Source: CAG-791 sp964386925
GTDB lineage: Bacteria > Bacillota > Clostridia > Lachnospirales > Lachnospiraceae
DNA length: 15,713 nt
NCBI GenBank assembly: GCA_964386925.1
Contig: CAYLUU010000056.1
Span: 1 to 15,713, forward strand
Direction of reading: 5' to 3'
This document shows, in pieces, positions 6,240 to 14,894 of the stretch. The notes beneath the pieces were generated by a model that had not been told where the DNA came from, searched no databases, and saw nothing but the letters and a program-made list of their open reading frames with translations. Each line of letters opens with the position of its first letter. Positions within the stretch are counted from its first letter, which is position 1. The translations under genes and the position numbers were made by a program.

Positions 6240-7651
6240 CTCAAATGCTTATCTGCAGCAAAGAATTCCTTCGTCTCCTTTGCCACCACGCCGCTCAATG
6301 CAAACAGCGCAATCATGTTCGGAATCGCCATCAATCCGTTGAAGATATCTGCGATGGTCCAGACTGCGCTGACCGTCATATAAGGTCCGATAAATACCGC
6401 TGCGATGTACAGCCAGCGGAACACCAGAATCTTTCTGTTCTGTTCGCCGATGAGGTACTCCAGACAGCGCTCGCTGTAATAATCCCAACCCAGAATCGTT
6501 GTGAAGGCAAAGAACACCAGGCACAGCATCAGAATGAATGCCGTCAGCTGCTCCGGCAGCGGCAGGCCCTTCTGGAATGCGTAGGTGGTTACCTGTACCC
6601 CCTCCAGACCATCCACCTGCCAGGCACCGGTCAGTACAATCGACAGACCGGTCATGGTGCAGATGATGATCGTATCGATGAAGGTTCCGGTCATGCTGAC
6701 CAGTCCCTGACGAACGGGTTCCTGCGTTTTCGCTGCTGCCGCCGCGATCGGCGCACTTCCAAGGCCGGCCTCGTTAGAGAAAATGCCTCTTGCCACGCCC
6801 TTTTGCATCGCCACGATCATGGAGCCGACCACGCCGCCGGTTACGGCCCGCGGGTTAAAGGCTCCCTTTACAATGGTGACAACTGCATTCGGAATCTCAC
6901 TGATATTGCACAGAATGAGCGCTACACTGAACACGATGTAGATCACTGCCATGAACGGCACAATGATCTGGCTCACGGTTGCAATTCGCTGGATGCCGCC
7001 GATCAGAATGGCTGCCACACAGATCGCCAATATCAGAGAAGAGATCACAACCGCCACAGAATAGCTGCCCAGTCCCGGAATCGTAATGCAGTTTGCCTTG
7101 TTCGGATCAAAGAAATTCTGCACCGCGCTGGAGATTCCGTTTACCTGGCTGAAGGTTCCGATTCCGAACAGACCGACGCAGACACCAAAAAAGGCAAAAA
7201 TCTTTGCCAGCCAGCGCCAGCCTTCTCCCATTCCCTTCTCGATGTAGTAGAATGGACCGCCGAGACTGTGTCCGTCCTCGGCCACCACGCGGTATTTTAC
7301 TGCAAGAAGACCCTCGGAATACTTGGTCGCCATTCCGAAAAAGGCCGCCATAATCATCCAGAACAAGGCTCCCGGTCCGCCTGCGCAGACCGCTGTCGCA
7401 ACACCGACAATGTTGCCGGTCCCGATGGTCGCGCTCAATGCGGTACATAGTGCCGCAAAGCTGGAGATCTCTCCCTCACCGTCCTCTTCGTTCTGGAACA
7501 TCCATCGCAGTGCCAACGGCAGACGCCGCACCTGCAGAAGGTGCAGACGGCAGGTCAGCAGAACGCCGCCCGCAATGATCAGAACCATCAGCGGGACGCC
7601 CCATACCAGGTCATCAACTGTGGACAAAAAGCTGTTAATCATCTCCCCCAT
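6236..7651 (-). CDS. AGCS-family sodium:alanine/glycine symporter
   Basis: A 471-residue multi-spanning membrane transporter of the alanine or glycine:cation symporter family, which imports small neutral amino acids with Na+. Signature segments are ALSATIGTGNIVGVATAV with the following AGGPGALFWM (about residues 71-100), ARGIFSNEAGLGSAPIAAAA (about 290-310) and GWDYYSERCLEYL (about 400-412). Hydrophobic segments run through the whole length, as expected for about ten or more helices. The frame opens at a TTG at 7681, but AGGAGGAAGGAG followed by a 6-bp gap points to the ATG at 7651. No clear promoter is visible in the 119 bp after the preceding hydrolase gene, so co-transcription with it is possible. 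The substrate, Ala, Gly or another small amino acid, cannot be resolved. Confidence 0.94.
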   Translation of the reverse strand: MGEMINSFLSTVDDLVWGVPLMVLIIAGGVLLTCRLHLLQVRRLPLALRWMFQNEEDGEGEISSFAALCTALSATIGTGNIVGVATAVCAGGPGALFWMIMAAFFGMATKYSEGLLAVKYRVVAEDGHSLGGPFYYIEKGMGEGWRWLAKIFAFFGVCVGLFGIGTFSQVNGISSAVQNFFDPNKANCITIPGLGSYSVAVVISSLILAICVAAILIGGIQRIATVSQIIVPFMAVIYIVFSVALILCNISEIPNAVVTIVKGAFNPRAVTGGVVGSMIVAMQKGVARGIFSNEAGLGSAPIAAAAAKTQEPVRQGLVSMTGTFIDTIIICTMTGLSIVLTGAWQVDGLEGVQVTTYAFQKGLPLPEQLTAFILMLCLVFFAFTTILGWDYYSERCLEYLIGEQNRKILVFRWLYIAAVFIGPYMTVSAVWTIADIFNGLMAIPNMIALFALSGVVAKETKEFFAADKHLS

Positions 7652-7770
7652 TGGAGTCTCCTTCCTCCTCGCAGAAATCAAGGAATTCTGATTAAATCAG
7701 TGCTTCCTAGAATCTCTGCGATTTCACATGGCTTTTGTTCGCATCCTTAATTTTCCCATCAGGCTGGAAT

Positions 7771-8436
7771 TTACTTCTCAGCTTCCTCAACCTTCTTAAC
7801 AAAATACTCGAACAGCGGTGTGCCGTCTGCTACGCCCTCGATAGCCGTATCCAGACAGTTCTTCTCCGGATGCCACTGGGAACCGTAAATCGGCAGACTC
7901 TCGTGAACGATGAACTCAATGACACCATCATCGCTCTTCTGGATCACCTTGAACCCATCCGCAACCTTTCCGATGGCCTGATGGTGATAGCTGTTCGTCA
8001 CAACCTCTTCTCCGTAGAGTCCTGCCAGGAAGGTTCCGTGAGTAATGAATGTCTTATGAAACTCTCCGGTTCCTTCCCCGGAATGATAGGTGTGACGCTC
8101 ACGGACCCCATCCGGCAGGTCCTGAATGATATCACCGCCGAAGCACACATTGATCACCTGCGCGCCCTTGCAGATTCCGAGGATCGGTTTCCCCGCATCT
8201 GCGAATTTCCGGCACAGCGTCAGCTGGATCACATCCAGATCATGGTCAATCTCTCTGGAGCCATCAATCTCCTGGTGGAAGAATACCGGATCGATGTCAT
8301 CGCCGCCCGGCAGGATCAGGGCATCATATTCCTCGATGCTCTCCGGAACCTCACGCGTATTCACGCACTCGGCGCCGAAATGCGTCATTGCCTTTACATA
8401 GTTGGGTGTGTCGTTGTCTGCAATCAAGATCTTCAT
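7771..8436 (-). CDS. Gamma-glutamyl-gamma-aminobutyrate hydrolase-like class I GATase (peptidase C26)
   Basis: A 221-residue stand-alone class I glutamine-amidotransferase-fold hydrolase related to PuuD, which splits gamma-glutamyl amide bonds. The ALILPGGDDIDP loop (about residues 39-50) is typical of this subgroup. The triad is visible: Cys89 in GICKGAQ (most relatives have GICRG), His189 and Glu191 in GSQWHPE. NSYHHQAI (about 148-155) is another family motif. The frame extends upstream to 8562, but AAAGGAGG sits 6 bp before the ATG at 8436 and the extra N-terminal residues have no family character. It follows the opp terminator and precedes the symporter. No other puu genes are present, so putrescine degradation is not implied; any gamma-glutamyl compound could be the substrate. 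Confidence 0.9.
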   Translation of the reverse strand: MKILIADNDTPNYVKAMTHFGAECVNTREVPESIEEYDALILPGGDDIDPVFFHQEIDGSREIDHDLDVIQLTLCRKFADAGKPILGICKGAQVINVCFGGDIIQDLPDGVRERHTYHSGEGTGEFHKTFITHGTFLAGLYGEEVVTNSYHHQAIGKVADGFKVIQKSDDGVIEFIVHESLPIYGSQWHPEKNCLDTAIEGVADGTPLFEYFVKKVEEAEK

Positions 8437-8469
8437 AGTGTGCCTCCTTTTGAAGCTGCTTTTCGCAGG

Positions 8470-8519
8470 CCTGACAGCAACAGGGTGGCGGCAGAATGTC
8501 CGGACCCGTTGCTGACAGG
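8470..8519. other. Imperfect stem-loop in the leader of the gamma-glutamyl hydrolase gene
   Basis: CCTGACAGCAAC and GTTGCTGACAGG form an inverted repeat with one mismatch around about 26 bases, extended by GGG/CCC. It lies 34 bp upstream of the hydrolase start codon and just past the opp terminator. It lacks a T tract, so it is not a clear terminator. It could be a leader structure or processing site. Confidence 0.4.
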
Positions 8520-8538
8520 TCGATGTAATCAGATACTC

Positions 8539-8588
8539 AAAAGGTGAGCCGGTCAGGCACACCTTGACATGCGCCTGACCAGCTCACC
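8539..8588 (-). terminator. Strong rho-independent terminator after oppF
   Basis: Read on the minus strand, GGTGAGCTGGTCAGGC pairs with GCCTGACCGGCTCACC over 16 bp with one G-T wobble, closing a loop of about 14 bases, followed by TTTT. It begins 17 bp after the oppF stop and ends the opp operon. The T tract is short, but the stem is very stable. Confidence 0.82.
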
Positions 8589-8604
8589 CTTGCGCTGTCA
8601 ACTA

Positions 8605-9579
8605 TTAAACTTGTTTCCGATACTCTTCCAGTTCCTTCTGGTTGGCCAGAATGAAATGCCCCGGCAGGATTTCCGACCATGTCGGTCCGTCTACGGAGTA
8701 GTCATGCTGCGACGGATCGTAAACGAGGAGTTTTTTGTTCTTCTCTTCCTCCGGATCCGGCTGCGGAATGGCGGAGAGCAGTGCTCTTGTGTAGGGATGC
8801 AGCGGATGACGGAACAGTTCCTCTGACTCCGCAAGCTCTACGATCTTGCCCTTATGAATGACGGCAATGCGGTCGCAGATGAAGCGAACCACCGACAGGT
8901 CGTGTGCGATGAACAGGTACGTCAGTCCTCTCTCCTTCTGGAGCTTGGACATCAGGTTCAGCACCTGTGCTCGGATGGACACGTCGAGTGCCGAGATCGG
9001 TTCGTCGGCGACGATGAACTTCGGATCCATCACCAGTGCCCGGGCGATGCCGATACGCTGTCTCTGACCGCCGGAGAACTCGTGCGGGAAGCGGCTGGCA
9101 AACTCCGGCAGCAGTCCCACGGCTTTCAGTGCCTTATCCACCTTCTCCTGGCGCTCTGCCTCGGTCAGATGATGTCCCGGAGAATACAGTCCCTCCGACA
9201 CAATGTAACCTACCTTCGCTCGCTCATTCAGAGAGCTCATCGGATCCTGGAAGATCATCTGAATGTCCTTGGTGACCTGCTGATCCTCATTCTTAGTGAG
9301 CTTGCCGGAGATGCGCTTTCCATTGAACCGGATCTCGCCGTCCACAACGGGATTGATGCGAATGATGGAACGGCCGATCGTTGTTTTGCCTGAGCCGGAC
9401 TCTCCGACCAGGCCGAAGGTTTCTCCTTCATAAATGTCAAAGCTGACGTCATCCACTGCAACAAAGGGGCGGCGCTTATTGCCGAACTGGACCTTGATGT
9501 GGTCCACCTCTACCAGCTTTTTGCGTTCCGATTCAGGAGTCTGGCCGGCTGCGGTATTTTTAACCTGTTCTTCAGTCAT
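8605..9579 (-). CDS. oppF: Oligopeptide ABC transporter ATP-binding protein OppF
   Basis: A 324-residue ABC ATPase, one of the two nucleotide-binding subunits that drive peptide import at the inner face of the membrane. Walker A is GESGSGKT (about residues 59-66), the Q-loop is in FQDPMSSLN (about 110-118), the signature is FSGGQRQRIGIA (about 168-179), Walker B is FIVADEP (about 188-194), and the switch His is in IAHDLSVV. The C-terminal HPYTRALLSAIPQPDP stretch is the oligopeptide/dipeptide transporter extension. Its start overlaps the end of oppD by 8 bp, and it is the last gene of the operon. Confidence 0.96.
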   Translation of the reverse strand: MTEEQVKNTAAGQTPESERKKLVEVDHIKVQFGNKRRPFVAVDDVSFDIYEGETFGLVGESGSGKTTIGRSIIRINPVVDGEIRFNGKRISGKLTKNEDQQVTKDIQMIFQDPMSSLNERAKVGYIVSEGLYSPGHHLTEAERQEKVDKALKAVGLLPEFASRFPHEFSGGQRQRIGIARALVMDPKFIVADEPISALDVSIRAQVLNLMSKLQKERGLTYLFIAHDLSVVRFICDRIAVIHKGKIVELAESEELFRHPLHPYTRALLSAIPQPDPEEEKNKKLLVYDPSQHDYSVDGPTWSEILPGHFILANQKELEEYRKQV

Positions 9580-10738
9580 CTTCCATACCTCCTTTTACCT
9601 TCTTTTTGACCGGTGCCTGTGTCTCCGGAAGCGGGATTCCCTTCTCCGGTGCTGCAACGCCGAGCTTTCGTCCCTTTTCCCGCAGAGACTGGATGTGTTC
9701 CGGAGGTTCTACCTTCGGTGCTCTCTCATCGAGCAGCCAGGTTCTCGCAAGGTGCGTCGGCGTCACCTGGAACATCGGCGGGCGTTTCACGAAATCAATC
9801 TTCAAAGGCCTCGGATTTCTCGCTGCGAAGGCATCGCCGTGAACCTCCATGAACAGGTTCGGAGGCGTACCTACGATGGTATACAGATCCTGTCCCTTGA
9901 CCCCCAGCTGCGGCAGACTCGAGAGCAGTGCCCAGGTATAGGGATGTCTCGGATCATAGAACACTTCATTACAGCTGCCGACCTCTACGAAATCGCCGGC
10001 ATACATGACCGCAATTCGATCGGCCACGTTCGCAACAACGCCGAGGTCATGGGTGATATAGATGGTGGTCAGGTCGTATTTGGCCTTCATGTCTTTCAGA
10101 ATGCCGAGGATCTGAGCCTGAATGGTCACGTCCAGAGCCGTCGTCGGCTCATCACAGATCAGGATTTCCGGCCGGCAGGCTACGGCAATGGCAATGACAA
10201 CGCGCTGTCTCATACCTCCGGAGAACTCGTGCGGGTACTGTTTGTACCGGCGCTCCGGATCGCTGATGCCAACGTCCTTTAAGAGCTCATACACAGCCTT
10301 TTTGGCCTCTTCGCCGTGCAGGTTCTGATGCAGCTCTACTGCCTCCTGAATCTGGTAACCAATGGTCTTCAGCGGATTCAGTGAGGTCATCGGATCCTGC
10401 ATGACCATGGCGATCTTCTTGCCGCGGATCTGCTGCCAGTCTTCACTCGTGTGGAGCTCGGTCAGATCCCAGCCGTCATACATGATCGTGCCGCCGGTGA
10501 TGCGTCCGTTGGCGGCATTGAGTCCCATCAACGTGGACACGAATACTGATTTTCCGGAGCCGGACTCGCCGACGATGGCCAGGCTCTCGCCCTTGTAGAC
10601 GTCCAGTGAGATTCCGCGCAGTGCATGGAGCACCTGTCCGCGGAGGGTAAATTCAAAATTCAGGTCCTTTACAGAAAGGAGAACTTCACGTTCGCTGTCA
10701 GCAGCCGCTGCAGCATTCTGCGTATTCATTTCGCTCAT
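9572..10738 (-). CDS. oppD: Oligopeptide ABC transporter ATP-binding protein OppD
   Basis: A 388-residue ABC ATPase that pairs with OppF. Walker A is GESGSGKS (about residues 57-64), the Q-loop is in VMQDPMTSLNPLKT (about 112-125), the signature is FSGGMRQRV (about 172-180), Walker B is ILICDEP (about 192-198) and the switch His is in YITHDLGVV. The HPYTWALLSSLPQ stretch is followed by the IVGTPPNL motif of the OppD/DppD C-terminal region and a long tail rich in basic and proline residues. A GGGAGGAGG ribosome binding site lies 6 bp upstream of the ATG. It begins 15 bp after oppC and overlaps oppF by 8 bp, a compact arrangement consistent with a single transcript. Confidence 0.96.
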   Translation of the reverse strand: MSEMNTQNAAAAADSEREVLLSVKDLNFEFTLRGQVLHALRGISLDVYKGESLAIVGESGSGKSVFVSTLMGLNAANGRITGGTIMYDGWDLTELHTSEDWQQIRGKKIAMVMQDPMTSLNPLKTIGYQIQEAVELHQNLHGEEAKKAVYELLKDVGISDPERRYKQYPHEFSGGMRQRVVIAIAVACRPEILICDEPTTALDVTIQAQILGILKDMKAKYDLTTIYITHDLGVVANVADRIAVMYAGDFVEVGSCNEVFYDPRHPYTWALLSSLPQLGVKGQDLYTIVGTPPNLFMEVHGDAFAARNPRPLKIDFVKRPPMFQVTPTHLARTWLLDERAPKVEPPEHIQSLREKGRKLGVAAPEKGIPLPETQAPVKKKVKGGMEDD

Positions 10739-10753
10739 GCTCTTCCTCCTCCC

Positions 10754-11785
10754 TTAGTTCATGTGGTTCTTCGGATCCGCTGCATCTGCAAATGCGTTTC
10801 CGACGATGTACAGAGAAATCGTAATGATTGCCAGAATTGCCGTCGGGAACAACAGCTGATACCGCAGCTCCGGCTGACTCATCAGAAGGCGACCAGCCTG
10901 CACCAGATTTCCCAGAGACGGAATGTCCGTCGGAAGGCCGATGCCGATGTAGGTTACGAACACCTCGTTGCCGATTGCCGAAGGAATCGCCAGCGAAATC
11001 CGCAGTGCAATAACGGATACCAGATACGGCAGCAGGTTCTTGGTCACGATGCGTCCGGTTGTAGTGCCAAGGCACCTGGAAGCCAGGTTGTAATCGCGGT
11101 CACGGATGATTACGACCATGTTGCGGATAAAGCGTGCCATGGACAGCCACCCGGTCAGACACAGGGCGAAAATAATGGTTCCCACGCCGGGCTTTAAGAT
11201 ATACGAGATCAGAATCAGCACCAGCGTCTGCGGCACGTTGTCGAAGATGTTGTACAGCTCGGTAAAGAATGTATCCAGCTTCCGGACATAACCCCACAGA
11301 AGGCCAATGATGGTACCAAAGCCTGCCTCAAAGGCAGCAACAGCAAAGCCGATGCCAAGAGACGTTCTGGTTCCTGCCCAGGTGCGTGCCCACAGATCCT
11401 GTCCGATGGAGTTCGTTCCGAACCAGTATTCCGAATCCGGCTGACGGTTGATGATCTGAATGCCGGTCTCCGGATCGTTGTTGATGGTCTTGGGGCTGCG
11501 CTGATTCGGCAGCAGCGGCTGGATAAAGGTGAACAGCAGCACCACAATGATCACAGCCAGGAAGAATACCGCTGCCTTATTCTTAAAGAAAGCCCGCAGC
11601 GTTGCTCCCCAATAGGAGTAGTTGGAATAACCTCCGCGCTCTGCATCCTTTTCGGTCGAAGGAGCCTCCGTGAACAACTCTTCCTCCGGAAGGTCTTTGT
11701 ACATTTCATAAGGACTCAGCTGACGCTTGAGGTCTTCAGTCAGTGCATTTTCTAATTGCTTTTCTTTTTCGCCGCGAAAGGTCAT
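10754..11785 (-). CDS. oppC: Oligopeptide ABC transporter permease OppC
   Basis: A 343-residue membrane permease of the binding-protein-dependent transport family. After a charged cytoplasmic N-terminal extension of about 70 residues comes the first membrane helix (about 71-93), then a periplasm-side loop with the usual WFGTNSIGQDLWARTWAGTR stretch, and five further helices. The cytoplasmic coupling (EAA-like) loop reads LASRCLGTTTGRIVTKNLLP. ATGA overlap with the oppB stop codon indicates translational coupling. OppC and OppB form the translocation channel. Confidence 0.95.
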   Translation of the reverse strand: MTFRGEKEKQLENALTEDLKRQLSPYEMYKDLPEEELFTEAPSTEKDAERGGYSNYSYWGATLRAFFKNKAAVFFLAVIIVVLLFTFIQPLLPNQRSPKTINNDPETGIQIINRQPDSEYWFGTNSIGQDLWARTWAGTRTSLGIGFAVAAFEAGFGTIIGLLWGYVRKLDTFFTELYNIFDNVPQTLVLILISYILKPGVGTIIFALCLTGWLSMARFIRNMVVIIRDRDYNLASRCLGTTTGRIVTKNLLPYLVSVIALRISLAIPSAIGNEVFVTYIGIGLPTDIPSLGNLVQAGRLLMSQPELRYQLLFPTAILAIITISLYIVGNAFADAADPKNHMN

Positions 11786-12735
11786 GCTCTTGAGCCCTCC
11801 TTCTTTGTGAAACTGATGCGAGGATCAACCAATGCCATGAGAACATCTCCCAGCAGGAGTCCCACAACGGAAATGGCCGCATAGATTACAACCAATGCCT
11901 GCACCATGGTGTTGTCCTGAATCTTGATTACCTGGATCAGGAGTCCGCCCATTCCCGGAATGGAATACAGTGATTCAACATACAAAGACCCCATCAAGGT
12001 GAACAGAATGGAGTTCGGAATATACTGTACCAGCGGGACGAACGCATTGCGGAACACGTGTACACGGCTGATCTTGCCCTCCGGCACACCCTTTGCTCTG
12101 GCCAGGCGGATATAGTCTTTGTTCGCCTCATCCACCATGTATCGGCGAAGCCACATCGCATAGTACACAATATTGCCCAATGAGAGAGAGAACACCGGGA
12201 GAATCCACGTCACCCAGTTGCTCTCATCGAAGAGCATCGACACTCCCAGCGCTTCACTGCCGTACAACTGGATCAGCAGATGGTAGACTGCTGACGGCAC
12301 AGCCTGGACAATGACGATGAGCACCGTTCCGAATTTATCCCACAGCTTCCATTTCGTCCGCGTGGACCTCGCCATAGCAATGCCCAGAGGAATGCCGAGC
12401 GCCAGTGAGATCGCCTCCGCCAGTAGACCCATTTCGATGGAGATCGGTGCCTTTTTGGCAATGATCTTCGCGATCGGATACCCCTCCCGATATTTGTTGG
12501 AGGTTCCGAGGTCGCCCTTCAAAATCTGTCCAATGTAATTGACTACCTGTACCGGTGCCGGATCCTTCAGTCCCATCTTCTGAAGCGTGATGTTGATCTG
12601 CGTCTCCGACATCTTCTCATAGTTGTTGAAGTAGCCCTCGATCGGCATCTTGCGCAAGAGGAGCAGCACAATGGTGATCACGATCAGAAGGGTAATCAGT
12701 GAGTGTACCAGACGTTTTAAAATGTATTTACCCAA
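11782..12735 (-). CDS. oppB: Oligopeptide ABC transporter permease OppB
   Basis: A 317-residue permease with the conserved N-terminal MGKYILKRLVHSLITLLIVI helix, the KGDLGTSNKY segment and the EAA-like loop YIRLARAKGVPEGKISRVHV. It starts at a TTG: GGAGG lies 5 bp upstream of that codon, and the resulting N-terminus aligns with the usual OppB start. It is separated from oppA by about 170 bp that contain a terminator-like stem-loop, and its stop overlaps the oppC start by 4 bp. The rare start codon and the stem-loop would both lower its synthesis relative to the binding protein. Confidence 0.95.
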   Translation of the reverse strand: MGKYILKRLVHSLITLLIVITIVLLLLRKMPIEGYFNNYEKMSETQINITLQKMGLKDPAPVQVVNYIGQILKGDLGTSNKYREGYPIAKIIAKKAPISIEMGLLAEAISLALGIPLGIAMARSTRTKWKLWDKFGTVLIVIVQAVPSAVYHLLIQLYGSEALGVSMLFDESNWVTWILPVFSLSLGNIVYYAMWLRRYMVDEANKDYIRLARAKGVPEGKISRVHVFRNAFVPLVQYIPNSILFTLMGSLYVESLYSIPGMGGLLIQVIKIQDNTMVQALVVIYAAISVVGLLLGDVLMALVDPRISFTKKEGSRA

Positions 12736-12828
12736 AAGAACCTCCGTTCCAGCCTAAGACTCCTGTCCTTAGCTGCATGTTGTATCTGCTGTTCTGTTCA
12801 AGCCATGCCTTCCGCGCAGCACACTCAG

Positions 12829-12874
12829 AAAAGAAAATCAGCCAGTGCAGGTTAGAAACCCACACTGACTGATT
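12829..12874 (-). terminator. Terminator-like stem-loop between oppA and oppB
   Basis: On the minus strand AATCAGTCAGTG pairs with CACTGGCTGATT (12 bp, one G-T wobble) with further pairing in the loop, followed by TTTTCTTTT. It lies about 30 bp after the oppA stop. In opp and similar operons a stem-loop here usually terminates most transcripts or protects the oppA end, so that the binding protein is made in excess over the membrane subunits. Confidence 0.78.
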
Positions 12875-12906
12875 ATACGTAAAGATTGTTTTTTTGTATA
12901 CAGTTT

Positions 12907-14859
12907 TTATTCGGCATTTGCAGCCAGAGAAGCTGCTCTCTCCTCTTCCCAGGTAGCCAGAGCCTCATTGAATTCATCCATACTCATGGAAGTATCGCCG
13001 AGGTGCTGATACTTGTATCTCTCCAGAGCTACACCGTAAGGAGCGAACTCACCTTCCATCGGATTCAGCTTGGATACCATGTAGCCATCGCCGCTGGAGA
13101 TGCTGTAAGGAACGATGATCGCATGATCGATCAGGATCTGCTCCGCCTCAGCGAAGGCTGTGTAACGAGCCTCATCATCGTCATAGATTGCAGTAGCCTC
13201 TTCTACCTTAGCTGCCCACTCTTCGTAGATTGCCTTGGTGTTCTCATCCTCAGAGGTATCCCAGAAGTTGTAGTTGTTGCCTTCGGTGAAGGGCTCTGTC
13301 CAAGTCTGCGGATCAGCATAGTCAGCGCCCCAGTTGCACTTCAGGAATGCATAGTTGCCGCTTCTGCGTACAGAGGACAGGAATCCGGTCTCCGGACCAG
13401 CCTCCAGAATGATATCGATGAAATCAGTTCCCAGAACGGACTCCATCTGCTGCTCGATAACCTGGCACTCCTTGTCCCAGTTGGTAACGGACGGGTTGTA
13501 AGGCATCAGAACCTTGATCGGGAAGGTGCAGCCGGCAGCTTCCAGCTCTTCTTTGGCCTTATCACGATACTCGATTGCAGCTGCCTCATCGAAGCTGTCG
13601 CCGGCAGTGATATCAGCCAGAGCATCATACTCGGTGTAATCCTTGCCTGCTGCAGATGCAAAGTTTGCAGGTGTTACCGTGTTGTTCACAAGGCTTTCCG
13701 GGTTGTAGGGCTCAGATACGGTCAGAGCCTTTACACGATCCAGGGATGCCATCAGAGCCTTACGGAAGTTCTCGTTGTTAACAGCGATCTTCCAGTTCTC
13801 CGGCTCGTACTCCTCATCAAACTCAGGATCAAAGTTGAAGGCGAAGAAGTAGCTGAAGGAGTTGTCTGCACGGGAGCCGTGTACCTGATCCTTCACCTCA
13901 TCGTCGTTCAGCCAGGAATCCAGAAGGTCTGCACTGATGGATGCGGAATCGATCTCACCGTTCTTGTACATGTTCGCTTCTACGCTGGACGCATCTGCGT
14001 TGTAGGTGGCAACAACTTCGTCAATGAAGACATTGTCCTTGTCCCAGTAGCTGTCGTTCTTAGTCAGAACTCTCTTCTCCTGAGGCTCATAGGTGGACAG
14101 GATGTAAGCGCCGTTATACCACAGGCTCTCGTTGTCCAGAGCAAAGGAGTCGCCGTACTCATCCAGGCAAGCCTGAGAAACCGGCATGTAGGAGGTGTAG
14201 GAAACGATGCTCGTAAAGAAGGAGCAGGGCTCATCCAGTGTGTAAACCAGAGTGTAGTCATCGGTAGCTGTTACGCCGATATCCTCTGCCTTGACCTCTT
14301 CCACAGGCTCCAGCTCATTGCCGTCCTCGTCGGTTGTCTTCGTGCCATTCTCACTGGCAATCATGTATGCCGTGTAATCGTAATAAGCCTGTGCGTTATG
14401 AACGATTGCACCGGTGTCGTACATGTACTGGTTGTCGGACTCATGTGCGGCATCGTTTACGTACTGTGCGGCTGCAACCCAGTCGTTTGCCGTAACGTCG
14501 CCCATTTCCTCGCCCTTGTTGTTGACCCACTTTACACCCTCGCGGATGTGGAAGGTCCACACGGTCATATCATCGTTGGACTCCCAGCTCTCTGCGAGGC
14601 CGGGGATGATGTTGCCGTAGGAATCGTAGTCAACCAGGCAGTCTACGATGTTCGCGCTGATCGCGTAATCATTCGTAGTACTCGTGGTCAGATAGTTCAA
14701 GGTCTGTACTTCACCCGTATAGAGGGTACGATAGGTGACCTTGTCTGCGGAAGCACTGTCACTGCTGCCAGTGGATCCGGATGAGCTGCCGCAGGCTGCC
14801 AGGGAAACACCCATTACACCCGCAAGAAGCCCTGCAAGAAGCTTGCTGGTCTTTTTCAT
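12907..14859 (-). CDS. oppA: Oligopeptide-binding lipoprotein OppA (SBP family 5)
   Basis: A 650-residue extracellular solute-binding protein, large as is usual for Gram-positive OppA. The signal peptide MKKTSKLLAGLLAGVMG is followed by the lipobox LAAC, so Cys23 is the likely lipidated N-terminus. A Ser/Gly-rich linker of about 15 residues follows. The family 5 signature region is recognisable in NIVDCLVDYDSYGNIIPGLA (about residues 70-89) and TFHIREGVKWV. It captures peptides at the cell surface and hands them to OppBC. AAAGGAGG stands 5 bp upstream of the ATG. It is the first gene of the operon, with its own promoter and palindromic operator. Related family 5 proteins bind nickel or sugars, but the full oppBCDF set favours peptides. 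Confidence 0.95.
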   Translation of the reverse strand: MKKTSKLLAGLLAGVMGVSLAACGSSSGSTGSSDSASADKVTYRTLYTGEVQTLNYLTTSTTNDYAISANIVDCLVDYDSYGNIIPGLAESWESNDDMTVWTFHIREGVKWVNNKGEEMGDVTANDWVAAAQYVNDAAHESDNQYMYDTGAIVHNAQAYYDYTAYMIASENGTKTTDEDGNELEPVEEVKAEDIGVTATDDYTLVYTLDEPCSFFTSIVSYTSYMPVSQACLDEYGDSFALDNESLWYNGAYILSTYEPQEKRVLTKNDSYWDKDNVFIDEVVATYNADASSVEANMYKNGEIDSASISADLLDSWLNDDEVKDQVHGSRADNSFSYFFAFNFDPEFDEEYEPENWKIAVNNENFRKALMASLDRVKALTVSEPYNPESLVNNTVTPANFASAAGKDYTEYDALADITAGDSFDEAAAIEYRDKAKEELEAAGCTFPIKVLMPYNPSVTNWDKECQVIEQQMESVLGTDFIDIILEAGPETGFLSSVRRSGNYAFLKCNWGADYADPQTWTEPFTEGNNYNFWDTSEDENTKAIYEEWAAKVEEATAIYDDDEARYTAFAEAEQILIDHAIIVPYSISSGDGYMVSKLNPMEGEFAPYGVALERYKYQHLGDTSMSMDEFNEALATWEEERAASLAANAE

Positions 14860-14878
14860 AAGTTCCTCCTTTTAACAA

Positions 14879-14894
14879 TGTATAATTGTATACA
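14879..14894 (-). promoter_or_regulatory. Palindromic operator TGTATA-N4-TATACA at the opp promoter
   Basis: TGTATAATTGTATACA has perfect 6-bp inverted arms and overlaps a second perfect 10-bp palindrome, TTGTATACAA (14886-14895). It starts directly downstream of the -10 hexamer, so it covers the likely transcription start, a standard place for repression. Sites of the TTGTATACAA kind are typical of GntR-family regulators, but the regulator is not in the window. Confidence 0.55.

Noticed and set aside
7688..7706. 19-bp near-repeat CTGATTAAATCAGTGCTTC, also at 2605-2623 with two changes
   Set aside because: A rough count of possible pairs suggests about one such match by chance in a window this size, and the two sites have different gene contexts.
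7735..8547. 270-codon plus-strand frame over the gamma-glutamyl hydrolase
   Set aside because: It is a shadow of the minus-strand hydrolase, which has a complete Cys-His-Glu triad and a strong ribosome binding site.
12894..12903. TTGTATACAG just after the oppA stop, similar to the oppA operator
   Set aside because: GTATAC is expected a few times in 15.7 kb; this one lacks the second half-site and is not at a promoter. The same applies to CTGTATACTGT before mtnA (5372-5382).
12886..14784. 632-codon open frame on the plus strand
   Set aside because: It is exactly antisense to oppA, whose signal peptide, lipobox, ribosome binding site and promoter are clear. The antisense protein has no recognisable domain.
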